From: Maribacter sp.
GTDB taxonomy: Bacteria > Bacteroidota > Bacteroidia > Flavobacteriales > Flavobacteriaceae
Direction: 5' to 3'
NCBI GenBank assembly: GCA_002749285.1
Contig: PDPR01000019.1
Coordinates: 1-55,254 of the forward strand
DNA: 55,254 bases
A program made the position numbers and the translations under genes. Within the stretch, counting starts at the first letter, position 1. The number at the start of each line of letters is the position of its first letter. Below the pieces are notes generated by a model. The model was not told where the DNA came from. It made no database searches and worked only from the letters and a program-made list of their open reading frames with translations. Shown in pieces: positions 34,009 to 44,791 of this stretch.

Positions 34009-36705
34009 TTGCAATCAAACAAACACTATTTACTTTTCCCATTCCTACTTTTAATCGGTGGTGTTTTTGGTTATGCCCAAGAAGGGGGAATCGTACCTTT
34101 GCCCATTAAGGCTGAGCAGGATACGATTACCGCTCCCCTACTTACCGAGGCCGGGCTCTTAAAAGGCACAATGACCGATTCCACGGTCGTTGACACCGTA
34201 AAGACCAAACCTCCTTTATTGCTTGATGTTATAAAATACAAGGCAACGGATTATGTAAGGCTAAACCAAAAGGAACAGAAGATATACCTCTACAACGAGG
34301 CCGAAATCCAATATCAGGATACGGAGTTACGTGCCGGTATCATTGTCATGGATTACACAAAGAACGAAGTATATGCCGGACGTATAAAGGATTCTCTCGG
34401 TAATTATTCACAACTTCCCTATTTCAAACAGGGGCAGAACGAGGTCATCCCCGACTCTATACGTTTTAATTTTGATACCCAAAAAGCCATTATCTGGAAC
34501 TCAAGGACAGAACAGCAGGCCGGTCTTGGACAATTGGGCAGTGATGCCATGAAGGTCTATGCCAACATTACCAAAAAAGAAAATGATTCGGTCTATTTTT
34601 TAAGTGAGGCTAGGATCACCACATCTACGGACACAGTAAACCCCGACTACTATATAAGGGTCCGTAAAGCGAAATTCGTGCCTAAGAAAAAGGTCATAGC
34701 AGGGTACAGCAACCTCTATATTGCCGATGTACCTACACCAATAGCCCTACCCTTTGCCTATTTTCCCTTGACAGTGGGGAGGGCTGCGGGAGTTATGATG
34801 CCCACCTTTGGAAACCAAGCCGACAAGGGTTATTTTCTTCAGGGCCTAGGTTACTATGTTCCTATCGGGGATTATGCGGACATATTGGTTACCGGGGATT
34901 TTTACACTAACGGCAGTTGGGGGTTCAAGACCCAATCGATCTATTCGAAACGTTATAAATATACCGGGAACATAAACTTCAGGTTCGAGAACCTAGTGAA
35001 CAGTCAAAAAGGTTTTAGCGATTATAGCCTTACCAAAAACTGGAATATACAGATCTCACACTCCCAGGACACAAAGGCCAGTCCGAACTCAAGGTTTTCC
35101 GCCTCCGTGAATATGGGGAGTAGTGAATACTATAGAAACTCGCTCCAACAACGTAATTTACCAAACACCCAAAACAATTCGCTGAATTCCTCGATTTCAT
35201 ACTCCAAGACCTTCCCGGCCTACCCTTCTGTGAATATGAGCTTGACAGCCACTCACAGCCAGAATACCAATACAAAAAAAATTGAACTGACCCTGCCTAC
35301 CTTACAGGCCAGTATGGAACGAATCTATCCATTCGCCAAAAGGGACGGTATCAAAAAAGGGATTATCCAAAATATCAATTTCCAATACGATATGAGTGCT
35401 GCGAACAAAATATCGACCAATGATGATGATTTCCTAAAGTCAGAAATGTTCGATGGGGCCAAAATGGGGGCAAAACACCGAATTCCCATCACCACCAATT
35501 TCAAGGTCGCCAAATTTTTCAGTGTTAGTGTCGGGGGGAATTACGAAGATGTCTGGACCATGCAAACCTATAACAAAAGCTATGATGACGATACTAAAAA
35601 AGTCGTTACCGACACCATCAGCGGTTTTGACCGATTCAACAAATATAATCTCAACGCAAGTGTAGGAACCACCTTATATGGTACTTTCGACTTTGGGGAA
35701 GACAAGAAGATACAAGCTATACAACATGTCATGCGCCCTTCATTAAGCTATGGGTACGCCCCATCCTTTGAACAGTTCTATGATGAGTATATCAATGACA
35801 AAGGCGATGTGGTCCAATTCACTCGATTCCAAAACACACTTTACGGGTCACCCAGCCTGAACAAATCGAACAGCCTTAGTTTTTCATTGGCCAATACCCT
35901 AAAGGCCAAGATACGGGACAAGGATTCGACCGCCACAGAACCCAAAAAAATATCGATCCTTAACAATTTAAATATTTCCACTAGTTATAATTTTGAGTCG
36001 GACTCCCTGAGACTAAGTCCATTAAGCGTAAATGGCGGTACGAATATCCTCAATAACAAAATGTCGATAAACTTTTCAGGAGGATTGGACCCTTATGCCA
36101 TTGACAACAATGGAACACGGATAAACACCCTTAATGTAAAAAATGGAGGGAGCCTTTTCCGCCTAACACGCGCCAATTTCAATGTTGGGTACTCATTAGG
36201 CAACGAGACTTTTAAGAAGGAAAAGGACAAAAAGGAAGAGGACAACCCTTATGATTACGTAGCCCAAAGTGGTGGTGGTACCGATGATTTTTTTGGCAAG
36301 GCCGATAATTTCCAAGACCGGCCGATGGATGGGCCCGAAGCTTCCCAAGATGATATAGACAACCCCATTTACGGCACCAAGATCCCATGGAACCTTAGAC
36401 TTGCCTATTCCGCATCATATTCCAATTCAGCACGACAGAACGAATTCAGCCGCCATTCATTGATGTTTACTGGCGACATTGAGCTCTCCCCCCGATGGAA
36501 GGTCGGTGGTTCCTCCGGTTATGATTTTAAAGGAAAAGGGTTCACCCTTACACAATTACGTTTTGAACGTGATTTAAAAAGTTTTGTAATGCGTTTTAAC
36601 TGGACTCCTTTTGGCACCTATAAAAGATGGTATTTCTTTATTGGTATAAAAAGTTCGATACTCAAGGACCTTAAATGGGAGAACAGAAGCCAGCGATCCA
36701 GATAG
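34009..36705 (+). CDS. LptD-like outer membrane LPS-assembly protein
   Basis: This encodes 898 residues. The start is a TTG (MQSNKHYLLFPFLLLIGGVF), since an in-frame stop lies just upstream and no ATG is present; the following hydrophobic stretch and GYAQ form a signal peptide. Residues 70-260 have the OstA/LptA-like fold (IYLYNEAEIQYQDTELRAGI, DVPTPIALPFAYFPL), and the rest is a large beta-barrel rich in aromatic strands ending in KRWYFFIGIKSSILKDLKWE. LptD inserts lipopolysaccharide into the outer surface. The family call is from overall architecture and the conserved PFAYFPLT stretch. It is divergent from the amidase and followed by ridA after 94 bases. Confidence 0.88.
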   Translation: MQSNKHYLLFPFLLLIGGVFGYAQEGGIVPLPIKAEQDTITAPLLTEAGLLKGTMTDSTVVDTVKTKPPLLLDVIKYKATDYVRLNQKEQKIYLYNEAEIQYQDTELRAGIIVMDYTKNEVYAGRIKDSLGNYSQLPYFKQGQNEVIPDSIRFNFDTQKAIIWNSRTEQQAGLGQLGSDAMKVYANITKKENDSVYFLSEARITTSTDTVNPDYYIRVRKAKFVPKKKVIAGYSNLYIADVPTPIALPFAYFPLTVGRAAGVMMPTFGNQADKGYFLQGLGYYVPIGDYADILVTGDFYTNGSWGFKTQSIYSKRYKYTGNINFRFENLVNSQKGFSDYSLTKNWNIQISHSQDTKASPNSRFSASVNMGSSEYYRNSLQQRNLPNTQNNSLNSSISYSKTFPAYPSVNMSLTATHSQNTNTKKIELTLPTLQASMERIYPFAKRDGIKKGIIQNINFQYDMSAANKISTNDDDFLKSEMFDGAKMGAKHRIPITTNFKVAKFFSVSVGGNYEDVWTMQTYNKSYDDDTKKVVTDTISGFDRFNKYNLNASVGTTLYGTFDFGEDKKIQAIQHVMRPSLSYGYAPSFEQFYDEYINDKGDVVQFTRFQNTLYGSPSLNKSNSLSFSLANTLKAKIRDKDSTATEPKKISILNNLNISTSYNFESDSLRLSPLSVNGGTNILNNKMSINFSGGLDPYAIDNNGTRINTLNVKNGGSLFRLTRANFNVGYSLGNETFKKEKDKKEEDNPYDYVAQSGGGTDDFFGKADNFQDRPMDGPEASQDDIDNPIYGTKIPWNLRLAYSASYSNSARQNEFSRHSLMFTGDIELSPRWKVGGSSGYDFKGKGFTLTQLRFERDLKSFVMRFNWTPFGTYKRWYFFIGIKSSILKDLKWENRSQRSR

Positions 36706-36799
36706 CAATAAAAAGTATAACCAACCATAAACCGCATTTCGTGATTATCCCAAAAACAAGAAAACAAATAGCAACAAAATAACCTCTAACATCCGTCAA

Positions 36800-37180
36800 A
36801 TGAAAAAAATAATAAACACTGAAAAAGCCCCCGCACCCATAGGACCTTACAACCAAGCGGTCCTTTCTGGAAATACATTGTATATTTCCGGGCAGATACC
36901 CATAGACCCCATGACCGGAAACCTCATTGAAGGTGGTATAGGCGAGGAGACCAAACAGTGTATGGAGAACCTTAAAGCAGTACTTACCGAAGCTGGAATG
37001 ACATTTGAAAACGTGGTCAAGTCCTCGATTTTCATTAGTGACATGAACCAATTCCCAAAAATCAACAATGTTTACGCCAATTATTTTGATAAAGCCACAG
37101 CCCCTGCAAGAGAAACTGTAGAAGTGGCCAACCTACCAAAATTCGTAAATGTTGAAATATCTATGATTGCCGTTAAATAA
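36800..37180 (+). CDS. ridA: RidA-family 2-iminobutanoate/2-iminopropanoate deaminase
   Basis: RidA removes reactive enamine/imine products of pyridoxal-phosphate enzymes. The 126 residues start MKKIINTEKAPAPIGPYNQA and contain the family marks SGQIPIDPMTGNLIEGGIGE, FVNVEISMIAVK and the conserved arginine in APARETVEVANLP. Full length, cytoplasmic. It follows the lptD-like gene in the same direction with a 94-base gap and meets the kinase gene tail to tail three bases further on. Confidence 0.95.
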   Translation: MKKIINTEKAPAPIGPYNQAVLSGNTLYISGQIPIDPMTGNLIEGGIGEETKQCMENLKAVLTEAGMTFENVVKSSIFISDMNQFPKINNVYANYFDKATAPARETVEVANLPKFVNVEISMIAVK

Positions 37181-37183
37181 AGC

Positions 37184-38035
37184 CTAAAGGTTGGCCCTAT
37201 GGAACTCCATCAAACCTTCAATGGGTCTTTGGCGGATTTCCCCAACAATCAGATCGTTCCGTTCCAATACCGTGGTAAGTTCTTCCATGAGGTAGAATGC
37301 TATACTTCCCACAAAATTGATCGGTACCTTGGTGGCCAGTTCAAACTGCATGATATAATTATTGACGAATTGCTGGAAACCTTTCTCGATAACACCTTTA
37401 CAATAAGGGTGTTCCTTATTTTCTATCAAGAACCTGGCGAACGTCGCCAAATAGGTGTTCGGATTAGGTTGCTTATACAGGTTCTCCTTGATCACATCTG
37501 CCTCTAAATCATGTTCCTTGGAGAATTTCATACCCAAGGATTGTGGCATTTTATGAAAATAGTAATCCCTCAATAATTTTCTTCCGAAGAAATTACCGCT
37601 ACCGTCATCCATGGGGATATAACCCAATGAAACAACTTTCTGGATAGGTTGGTTACCGTCATAATAACAGCAATTGGAACCTGTTCCGAGAATACATACA
37701 ATGGCCTGGTGACCAATTTTTGTCGTGGCATAGATAGCCGCATAGGTATCTTCCTTTATATTGGCCTTGGCATTCGGGAAAAAATCGGTAAAAATCCCCT
37801 TAAGGAAAACCTTCAACTTCTCTGTGCCACAACCGGCACCATAAAAATAAAGCCGCGTTACTTCTTCTCTGTTCTTGGAAAGTTCGAAATTATTTGCCAA
37901 ACGATCTTCAATGACCGGACGTGTAAGAACTTCGGGACTCAAACCTAGGGTCTGGGTCACGAACAATTGATTCCCTTTTTCATCCAGTGCGATCCAATCG
38001 GATTTTGTAGCACCACTATCAACAATTAAAATCAT
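37184..38035 (-). CDS. BadF/BadG-type ATPase, probable N-acetylglucosamine kinase
   Basis: This encodes 283 residues of the ASKHA fold. The N-terminal phosphate loop is MILIVDSGATKSDWIALDEK; the second is CILGTGSNCCYYDG; the adenosine region includes MDDGSGNFFGRKLL. This is the usual pattern of GlcNAc kinases of the BadF family in Bacteroidota. It would phosphorylate amino sugars recovered from wall turnover. It follows pfkA and gap on the minus strand, but a terminator lies between gap and this gene. Substrate assignment is inference. Confidence 0.85.
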   Translation of the reverse strand: MILIVDSGATKSDWIALDEKGNQLFVTQTLGLSPEVLTRPVIEDRLANNFELSKNREEVTRLYFYGAGCGTEKLKVFLKGIFTDFFPNAKANIKEDTYAAIYATTKIGHQAIVCILGTGSNCCYYDGNQPIQKVVSLGYIPMDDGSGNFFGRKLLRDYYFHKMPQSLGMKFSKEHDLEADVIKENLYKQPNPNTYLATFARFLIENKEHPYCKGVIEKGFQQFVNNYIMQFELATKVPINFVGSIAFYLMEELTTVLERNDLIVGEIRQRPIEGLMEFHRANL

Positions 38036-38044
38036 AGATCACCA

Positions 38045-38093
38045 TTTAAAAAGAATCCTGAAAATTATCCAATAACCAATAATTTCCAGGATT
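38045..38093 (-). terminator. Terminator between gap and the kinase gene
   Basis: A 15-bp stem with one G-T pair (38093-38079 with 38068-38054 on the minus strand) and a 10-base loop is followed by CTTTTTAAA. It lies 23 bases after the gap stop and likely limits read-through into the kinase. Confidence 0.75.
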
Positions 38094-38115
38094 GCATACC
38101 AATTAATTTTAAGAC

Positions 38116-39120
<1,005 letters not shown>

Positions 39121-39139
39121 TTATTTATTTAAATTAAAA

Positions 39140-40123
39140 TTATATTGACATTATATCCGAAACCCTAATGAGTTCCTTATCGATCTTGGTATGGCCCTTG
39201 ATGGCCTTGTGTATCGGGGTAAGCATGAGTTCATTGTCCTGGACACCCACCATAAGGTTCGTTTTCCCCTGTAATAGTGCCTCTACGGCCTTGACCCCCA
39301 TTCTGCTGGCCAATACCCGGTCATAACATGAAGGCGAACCACCACGCTGCATATGCCCAAGAACAGAGACCCTTACATCATAATCAGGAAAGTTCTCCTC
39401 GACATACTCCTTCAGCTCAAAAATGTTCTTACCGGTCTTATCCCCTTCGGCGACAATAACAATACTCGATGATTTCCCTGACTCCTTACTTCTTTTCAAG
39501 GACTCCAACAATCTCTCCATTCCCAAATCCTCCTCAGGAATCAATATCTCCTCGGCACCAGCACCCACGCCCGCGTTCAAAGCGATATGGCCAACATCAC
39601 GGCCCATGACCTCAACAAAGAACAACCTATTGTGGGAACTTGCCGTATCCCGAATTTTATCTATAGCCTCAACTACCGTGTTCAAGGCCGTATCGAAACC
39701 CAATGTGAATGTTGTCCCGAAGATATCGTTATCAATGGTACCTGGAATCCCGATTACGGGAAAATCAAACTCCTGATTGAAGATCATTGCCCCGGTAAAA
39801 CTGCCATCGCCCCCGATAACCACAAAAGCATCGACACCTTCCTTACGTAAGTTCCCATATGCTTTTTGACGGCCTTCTTTGGTTCTGAACCCCTTACAAC
39901 GAGCGGATTTCAAGATTGTACCGCCCTTATTGATGATGTTGTTGACGCTCCTCGCATCCATGGGTTTGAAATCCCCCTCGATCATTCCTTGATATCCTCT
40001 GTAGATACCAACACATTCAACCTTTAAATAAGCACAGGTCCTTACAACGGAGCGTATCGCCGCATTCATTCCCGGGGAATCACCTCCTGATGTAAAAACA
40101 CCTATTTTTCCAATGTTCGCCAT
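39140..40123 (-). CDS. pfkA: ATP-dependent 6-phosphofructokinase
   Basis: PfkA phosphorylates fructose-6-phosphate in glycolysis. The 327 residues have GVFTSGGDSPGMNAAIRSVV at the ATP site, VVIGGDGSFTGAM with the GGDGS motif of ATP-dependent enzymes, IPGTIDNDIFGTTFTLGFDT with the catalytic TIDND, VEVMGRDVGHIAL and GHMQRGGSPSCYDR. This is the group A ATP-using form. It heads the pfkA-gap unit. Confidence 0.98.
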   Translation of the reverse strand: MANIGKIGVFTSGGDSPGMNAAIRSVVRTCAYLKVECVGIYRGYQGMIEGDFKPMDARSVNNIINKGGTILKSARCKGFRTKEGRQKAYGNLRKEGVDAFVVIGGDGSFTGAMIFNQEFDFPVIGIPGTIDNDIFGTTFTLGFDTALNTVVEAIDKIRDTASSHNRLFFVEVMGRDVGHIALNAGVGAGAEEILIPEEDLGMERLLESLKRSKESGKSSSIVIVAEGDKTGKNIFELKEYVEENFPDYDVRVSVLGHMQRGGSPSCYDRVLASRMGVKAVEALLQGKTNLMVGVQDNELMLTPIHKAIKGHTKIDKELIRVSDIMSI

Positions 40124-40142
40124 ATCAAGCCAACAAAATTAA

Positions 40143-40150
40143 CAAACTTA
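40143..40150 (-). promoter_or_regulatory. -7 box of pfkA-gap
   Basis: The minus strand reads TAAGTTTG, a perfect TAnnTTTG, ending 20 bases before the pfkA ATG at 40123. A clear -33 TTG is lacking. Confidence 0.5.
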
Positions 40151-40357
40151 TTCCATAAAAAGAACTGATTCGACCCTTAATATCCTTGGAAAAAACACCC
40201 TCAAAGGTTTTCGTTTGAAAATAGGTGCATTAGTGTTCCAAATAACACATTTCGGGCCTGAATTGTTACACCGTATCAAGGGTTTCCTGTTTTTCCAGGG
40301 GCAACAATAAGCTGTCCCTACACCCATTGCCCCAGTAGGCATAGGCTCTTTTTGCCT

Positions 40358-43300
40358 TTACCTGTCATTGTCCTTTGTATTGTTGAACATTTTCCGCATA
40401 AGTTCCTTAAAACTATTGAAATCGACTTCATAGGATAGGCCCGCACCCTGTGTATACCCTAGGCGTTCCCCCAACAAGGCCTGTATCTCGTTTTCCCTAT
40501 TGAAGAACTTGGCACTCAGGGTCCCTTCTTCGTTCAGAAGCAGTTGTAGCTCAAAATCCCCCGCCACAACCGTTTCGGTAGCCCCACCGACCGGAACACC
40601 TACCTTGCCGTTCAAAAGGATACGGTCACTAATCTTTGTTGACACCGTAACCCCTATCCTATTCTCTGTTTCAATATCGGCATTTGCATCCTGGATTCCC
40701 TGCTCATAGGAAAGCCCTAAATTGAACTTGTCATTACCCCCGCTAAGAACCTGGTTCAACAGTCCGGATGCCGACTGGATCAAATTCCCTGTAACGGCCT
40801 GTGAATTGATTCCATTTTGGTCATTCACAAAAGTACCTTGGGCCAATAAAAAAATGGCATTCTTCTCCTCTACTTGGGGATCTTGCAAACGATACTCCAA
40901 TTCCGACCGTACAATAGAGCTCGTACCCGGGAACTCGATACTGAAATCTATTTCCGGACTTTGAAGCTCATCGGTCAATTGTATAACGACATTCGTTGGT
41001 ATCCTTCGTGTATAACCTGCATTATCAAGTAACGGCGCAGGGTTGGCATTTAAGGAATATACCGCTTCCATATTCAACTCCGCGGAGAGTGGGTCGCGAT
41101 CCCAGACTATGGTACCCCCTGGTTTCACCTTAAAGGTTTTGTTGACCACCCCCCCGAACTTATAGTTGAATTCCCCTGTGACCACTACAAAGTCGCCGAA
41201 CATCTCAAACCTATCCTTGGTATTGATCCGTATCAACAGCAGACCTTCCCCGGTTCCTTTTAACGAGCTTCCTGTTTTTTGGTCTGTAACGATTTCCACT
41301 TCGGCATCTGGCGTAACATCTAGGTTGAATTCCATCTCCAACCCTTCTATTTCCTGTAGCATCCGCTCTTCACGGCTGATTTCAGGTTCGTTCTTTTCAA
41401 TAAACTTAATAAAGGAGTAATCCCCGACCGTAACCACATCGCTTAATGGGATCTTTAACGAGGTACCTTTCGCTGTTTTTCCGTCCACATTAATGGTCAA
41501 GGCCTTTGTCGACCCAAAAATACGGCCCGAACCATCCAAGAAACCTGTACCATAATATAACACCTCTTCTTCAAACGGGGTGTCCAAGATCAAGAAAGGG
41601 CCATTATTGGTATCCACGTTCAAGTCCAGCGCCCAATCCCTAAAAAAGCTATGCGTTATGGATCCATCCAAAGTGGCCTTGGTCTTTCGGGCCACATCGG
41701 TAATCTTGATCTGCTCAAAATTGAAGGACTGTTTGGATAGCCTAACACGGGAGTTGGGGGCAAAACCATAATCGACGTTTAAATAAGGGATCGCAATACC
41801 GGCATTGTCGAGCGTCAGCAGGCCACTAAAATCAGGATTGTTGATATCACCTGTCAGTTTAGCACTGCCAAACAAATTCCCCCTGATATTTGTTATAACC
41901 CCTTCCCCCAATGGACTGAACGGTTCCAAATCGATACCATTGAAATTTGCCATAAGGTTCGCCTGGGGCAATTTGGTCTTATTTTGGATGTCCCCTATGA
42001 TACTCAGCTTTTCGACCCCATTATCCGTTATCTGGGTATTGACCACAAAATCGGTAAGGTCGCGATTACCGACAATTCCCAGGGTCAAATCCCCCAGACG
42101 GAACCCGTTGATCGAGAAGTCGGTTATGCCCAAGTTGGAGGAAGGTAGGTACACATCGTCCTTTTGCAACACGTTCAAGGTACCATTGACCTCGCCCCCC
42201 AACCTCAAACTATCGATTTCGGGGGTGATCTTGTCCAAGGAAACGATCTTGAATTGCAGTTCCAGATCTTTATAAGTTGAATCGGCCAATTGCCCATTCA
42301 ACCTGATTTGCTCATATTTACTGTTGTTCATTACGATTTCCTCGATCACGATACTATCGAGGGTCTTATTGAGAATGACCTTGTTCTTGGCATTACCTTC
42401 CCTATTCAAGATCCAAGTATTGTTCTTGAAACTGATATCGGATTTTTTCAAACCTATCACCGATTTATTCGCCTTGTTGAAGGTATGGTAAAAATTTAGG
42501 TTATAACTATCATTATACTCGCTACCCCCTTTAAATTCCGCCCTAAAGAAAAGCGTATCCCTCAATGTGGTATTGATCAGGTTAAAATCCCTCACATCAT
42601 AATAGCTGGTTGACAAGTCCCCTACGGAAACGAATGTATTGTACAATGGGTTCTTGTTGTCTATCTTAACATCTATACTGTCTGCCTTATTACCGAAAGC
42701 CAGAATACCCGGTGATTTGAATGTTAATTTAAAATCGCCCTCATCGGCGATTATACCCCCTTTAATAAAGGTATTGGGGTGGAATTTGACTTCAGGGAAA
42801 AAGACATCGACGATCTTATTGTATATCTTGAAATTAAAGTCCAAGGTTTGCCCTTCGGATATATCGAAAGGCTTATAGTTGGTATAGATACTCCCCAAGG
42901 AGTTCTGGAACAATTGCCCCAATTCCCTAACCTTGAAGTCCCCCCTTAAATAGCCTGTTATGATATCCGGTGAGTTAATATCAATGGTACGGGTAGAATC
43001 ATTCCCAAATGATGATGTGACCTTGAAATCATCGAAATAATACGTATCGTTCTTATTTTGGAAAATCGTTTTTGTAAAATTGATATCACCCACAATATTA
43101 TCCAAGGAATTCCCCGTAATGTCAATATTCACCTTCCCCTTGAAGATAGAGACACTATCGTTGATGAAATTCAGCTTCTTTAAATCGGCCTGTTCAACAT
43201 TGGCGATAAAGTTGAAGTTGTTATGCCCCTCCCCAAAATCGGCCAATCCTTTAAAATTGAATTTGATATTTGGATCATTGCTACGGATAGAACCATCAAA

Positions 43301-44707
43301 AAGCTGCTCTTTTAGGACACCCGAAACCTTTAGGTTCTTATAACCATAGTTGTTGAAATCTATACTGTACACCTCACCAATGACTTCGGTATTCAGTTTT
43401 TCCCGTACAAAACCCTTCCCCTCTACATTGAAATCGAGAGTGGTCTTCCCCAGTTTCTTATTATCCACAAAATCACCGAGGTCAAAATCGATCAAGGAGA
43501 CAAATCCCTTATAGCCCGCATTATCAATATTGTTAAAGTCGGTCAATTCCAGATCCACATAACTACTTCCTACGACCGTATTCAAATTGACCTTGGCCTT
43601 TACCGAACTCTCGGTTACAGTGGTCTCGCCCCGGACGGTAAACTGCCCGAATTTACTAAAGGTAGAGGACATCGACTTGCTACTTATAAAGTTCGGCATC
43701 AATGATCGCAACTCATAGTAGGTACTGGTTACATTCTTCATCTTCGCCTTCATTACAAAAGGCTTTTTTTTGGCAAAAAGGTTCTTGAAACTGAAATCAC
43801 CCCGTACTCCCGTATTTTCGGACAACAGAAAGAGATTATCCGCATTAAGGTCGTTGAGGACCCCGTTCACTTCTGCCGAGAACGAGGCTACTTTGCCGGC
43901 ACCAAATTGGTCGTAAAGGAGATTTATATCATCTGAGGCCAGGTCCGAGTCTGTAAATTCAGCTGTCAACCTTACCTTGTTCAAAAAATCCTTAAAATCC
44001 TTCCGCTCATAATCGAAAACAAGATTCCCGGTCAATCGGGATTTTTCCGTTTCGATATCCAGGGTGTCAAAACGCATCTGCTGTTTGGTGTATTTAAACT
44101 TGGTAGCAAGTTTTTTCACTTCAATATTGCGCTTATCTATAAACGACATGGCCTTTATGTCCGTGGATACCTCAGGGCCTACGATCATAAAATCATCTGC
44201 CAGGATGTTCAATTGCCTAAAGTCCAACACTTCCTTGTTCTCAAGATTCCCATCGATCAGTTTAAAATTGCTATGGGCTATCCCAACGCTGGATGATGAG
44301 AAAAAGAAGGGGGGGGTACCCGGTTTTCTTCGTTTTCCACTATCGAGCTTATCAATAAACACCTCCAAATTGGTGATAGTCGTATCCTTATAGGTTTTTA
44401 GCTTAAAATTGAGTTTGTCGATATCGATATGCCCAAACTCCAACCTTCCCTTCACCAATTTACGGGCACTTAGGACAGACGTTTCCAGTTCATTGATATA
44501 AAACAAAGTGTCTTTCCGGTAGTCCTCGATATAGACACCTTTGACCGCCACGTCCCAGGATATCAATGAAAGGCGAATCTCCTCGATATTAATATTCGTG
44601 CCGTACTTCCCATTTATCGAATTCGTGGCATATTTTGCAAAACGTGTCTGCACAAAAGGCATGGAAAGCACTATCGTTCCCAACACACAAATGAGCAACA
44701 ATACCAA
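40358..44707 (-). CDS. tamB: TamB-type translocation and assembly module protein
   Basis: This encodes about 1449 residues. A hydrophobic anchor (VLLLICVLGTIVLSMPFVQT) is followed by a very long beta-strand-rich region of AsmA/TamB type and a C-terminal DUF490 domain (GVVNKTFKVKPGGTIVWDRD, AVYSLNANPAPLLD). Such proteins span the periplasm and help insert outer membrane proteins or carry lipids. The start is uncertain: no ATG exists upstream before an in-frame stop near 44770; the frame includes basic residues RKLRKILVR just before the anchor, as expected at the inner face, so a CTG at 44734 or another non-ATG codon is plausible besides the TTG at 44707. The gene diverges from tsaD with overlapping 5' regions. 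Confidence 0.9.
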   Translation of the reverse strand: MVLLLICVLGTIVLSMPFVQTRFAKYATNSINGKYGTNINIEEIRLSLISWDVAVKGVYIEDYRKDTLFYINELETSVLSARKLVKGRLEFGHIDIDKLNFKLKTYKDTTITNLEVFIDKLDSGKRRKPGTPPFFFSSSSVGIAHSNFKLIDGNLENKEVLDFRQLNILADDFMIVGPEVSTDIKAMSFIDKRNIEVKKLATKFKYTKQQMRFDTLDIETEKSRLTGNLVFDYERKDFKDFLNKVRLTAEFTDSDLASDDINLLYDQFGAGKVASFSAEVNGVLNDLNADNLFLLSENTGVRGDFSFKNLFAKKKPFVMKAKMKNVTSTYYELRSLMPNFISSKSMSSTFSKFGQFTVRGETTVTESSVKAKVNLNTVVGSSYVDLELTDFNNIDNAGYKGFVSLIDFDLGDFVDNKKLGKTTLDFNVEGKGFVREKLNTEVIGEVYSIDFNNYGYKNLKVSGVLKEQLFDGSIRSNDPNIKFNFKGLADFGEGHNNFNFIANVEQADLKKLNFINDSVSIFKGKVNIDITGNSLDNIVGDINFTKTIFQNKNDTYYFDDFKVTSSFGNDSTRTIDINSPDIITGYLRGDFKVRELGQLFQNSLGSIYTNYKPFDISEGQTLDFNFKIYNKIVDVFFPEVKFHPNTFIKGGIIADEGDFKLTFKSPGILAFGNKADSIDVKIDNKNPLYNTFVSVGDLSTSYYDVRDFNLINTTLRDTLFFRAEFKGGSEYNDSYNLNFYHTFNKANKSVIGLKKSDISFKNNTWILNREGNAKNKVILNKTLDSIVIEEIVMNNSKYEQIRLNGQLADSTYKDLELQFKIVSLDKITPEIDSLRLGGEVNGTLNVLQKDDVYLPSSNLGITDFSINGFRLGDLTLGIVGNRDLTDFVVNTQITDNGVEKLSIIGDIQNKTKLPQANLMANFNGIDLEPFSPLGEGVITNIRGNLFGSAKLTGDINNPDFSGLLTLDNAGIAIPYLNVDYGFAPNSRVRLSKQSFNFEQIKITDVARKTKATLDGSITHSFFRDWALDLNVDTNNGPFLILDTPFEEEVLYYGTGFLDGSGRIFGSTKALTINVDGKTAKGTSLKIPLSDVVTVGDYSFIKFIEKNEPEISREERMLQEIEGLEMEFNLDVTPDAEVEIVTDQKTGSSLKGTGEGLLLIRINTKDRFEMFGDFVVVTGEFNYKFGGVVNKTFKVKPGGTIVWDRDPLSAELNMEAVYSLNANPAPLLDNAGYTRRIPTNVVIQLTDELQSPEIDFSIEFPGTSSIVRSELEYRLQDPQVEEKNAIFLLAQGTFVNDQNGINSQAVTGNLIQSASGLLNQVLSGGNDKFNLGLSYEQGIQDANADIETENRIGVTVSTKISDRILLNGKVGVPVGGATETVVAGDFELQLLLNEEGTLSAKFFNRENEIQALLGERLGYTQGAGLSYEVDFNSFKELMRKMFNNTKDNDR

Positions 44708-44758
44708 GAGTATTCTAACAAGTATTTTTCTCAGTTTTCTGATAGGGCTATAATGTTT

Positions 44759-44766
44759 TACCTTTG
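44759..44766 (+). promoter_or_regulatory. -7 box of tsaD
   Basis: TACCTTTG is a perfect TAnnTTTG. It overlaps the region just after the in-frame ATG at 44753, so transcripts from it cannot use that ATG; the GTG at 44792 then follows a leader of about 20 bases. Confidence 0.55.
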
Positions 44767-44791
44767 TACTTCAATTTTTATTCCAAACCTG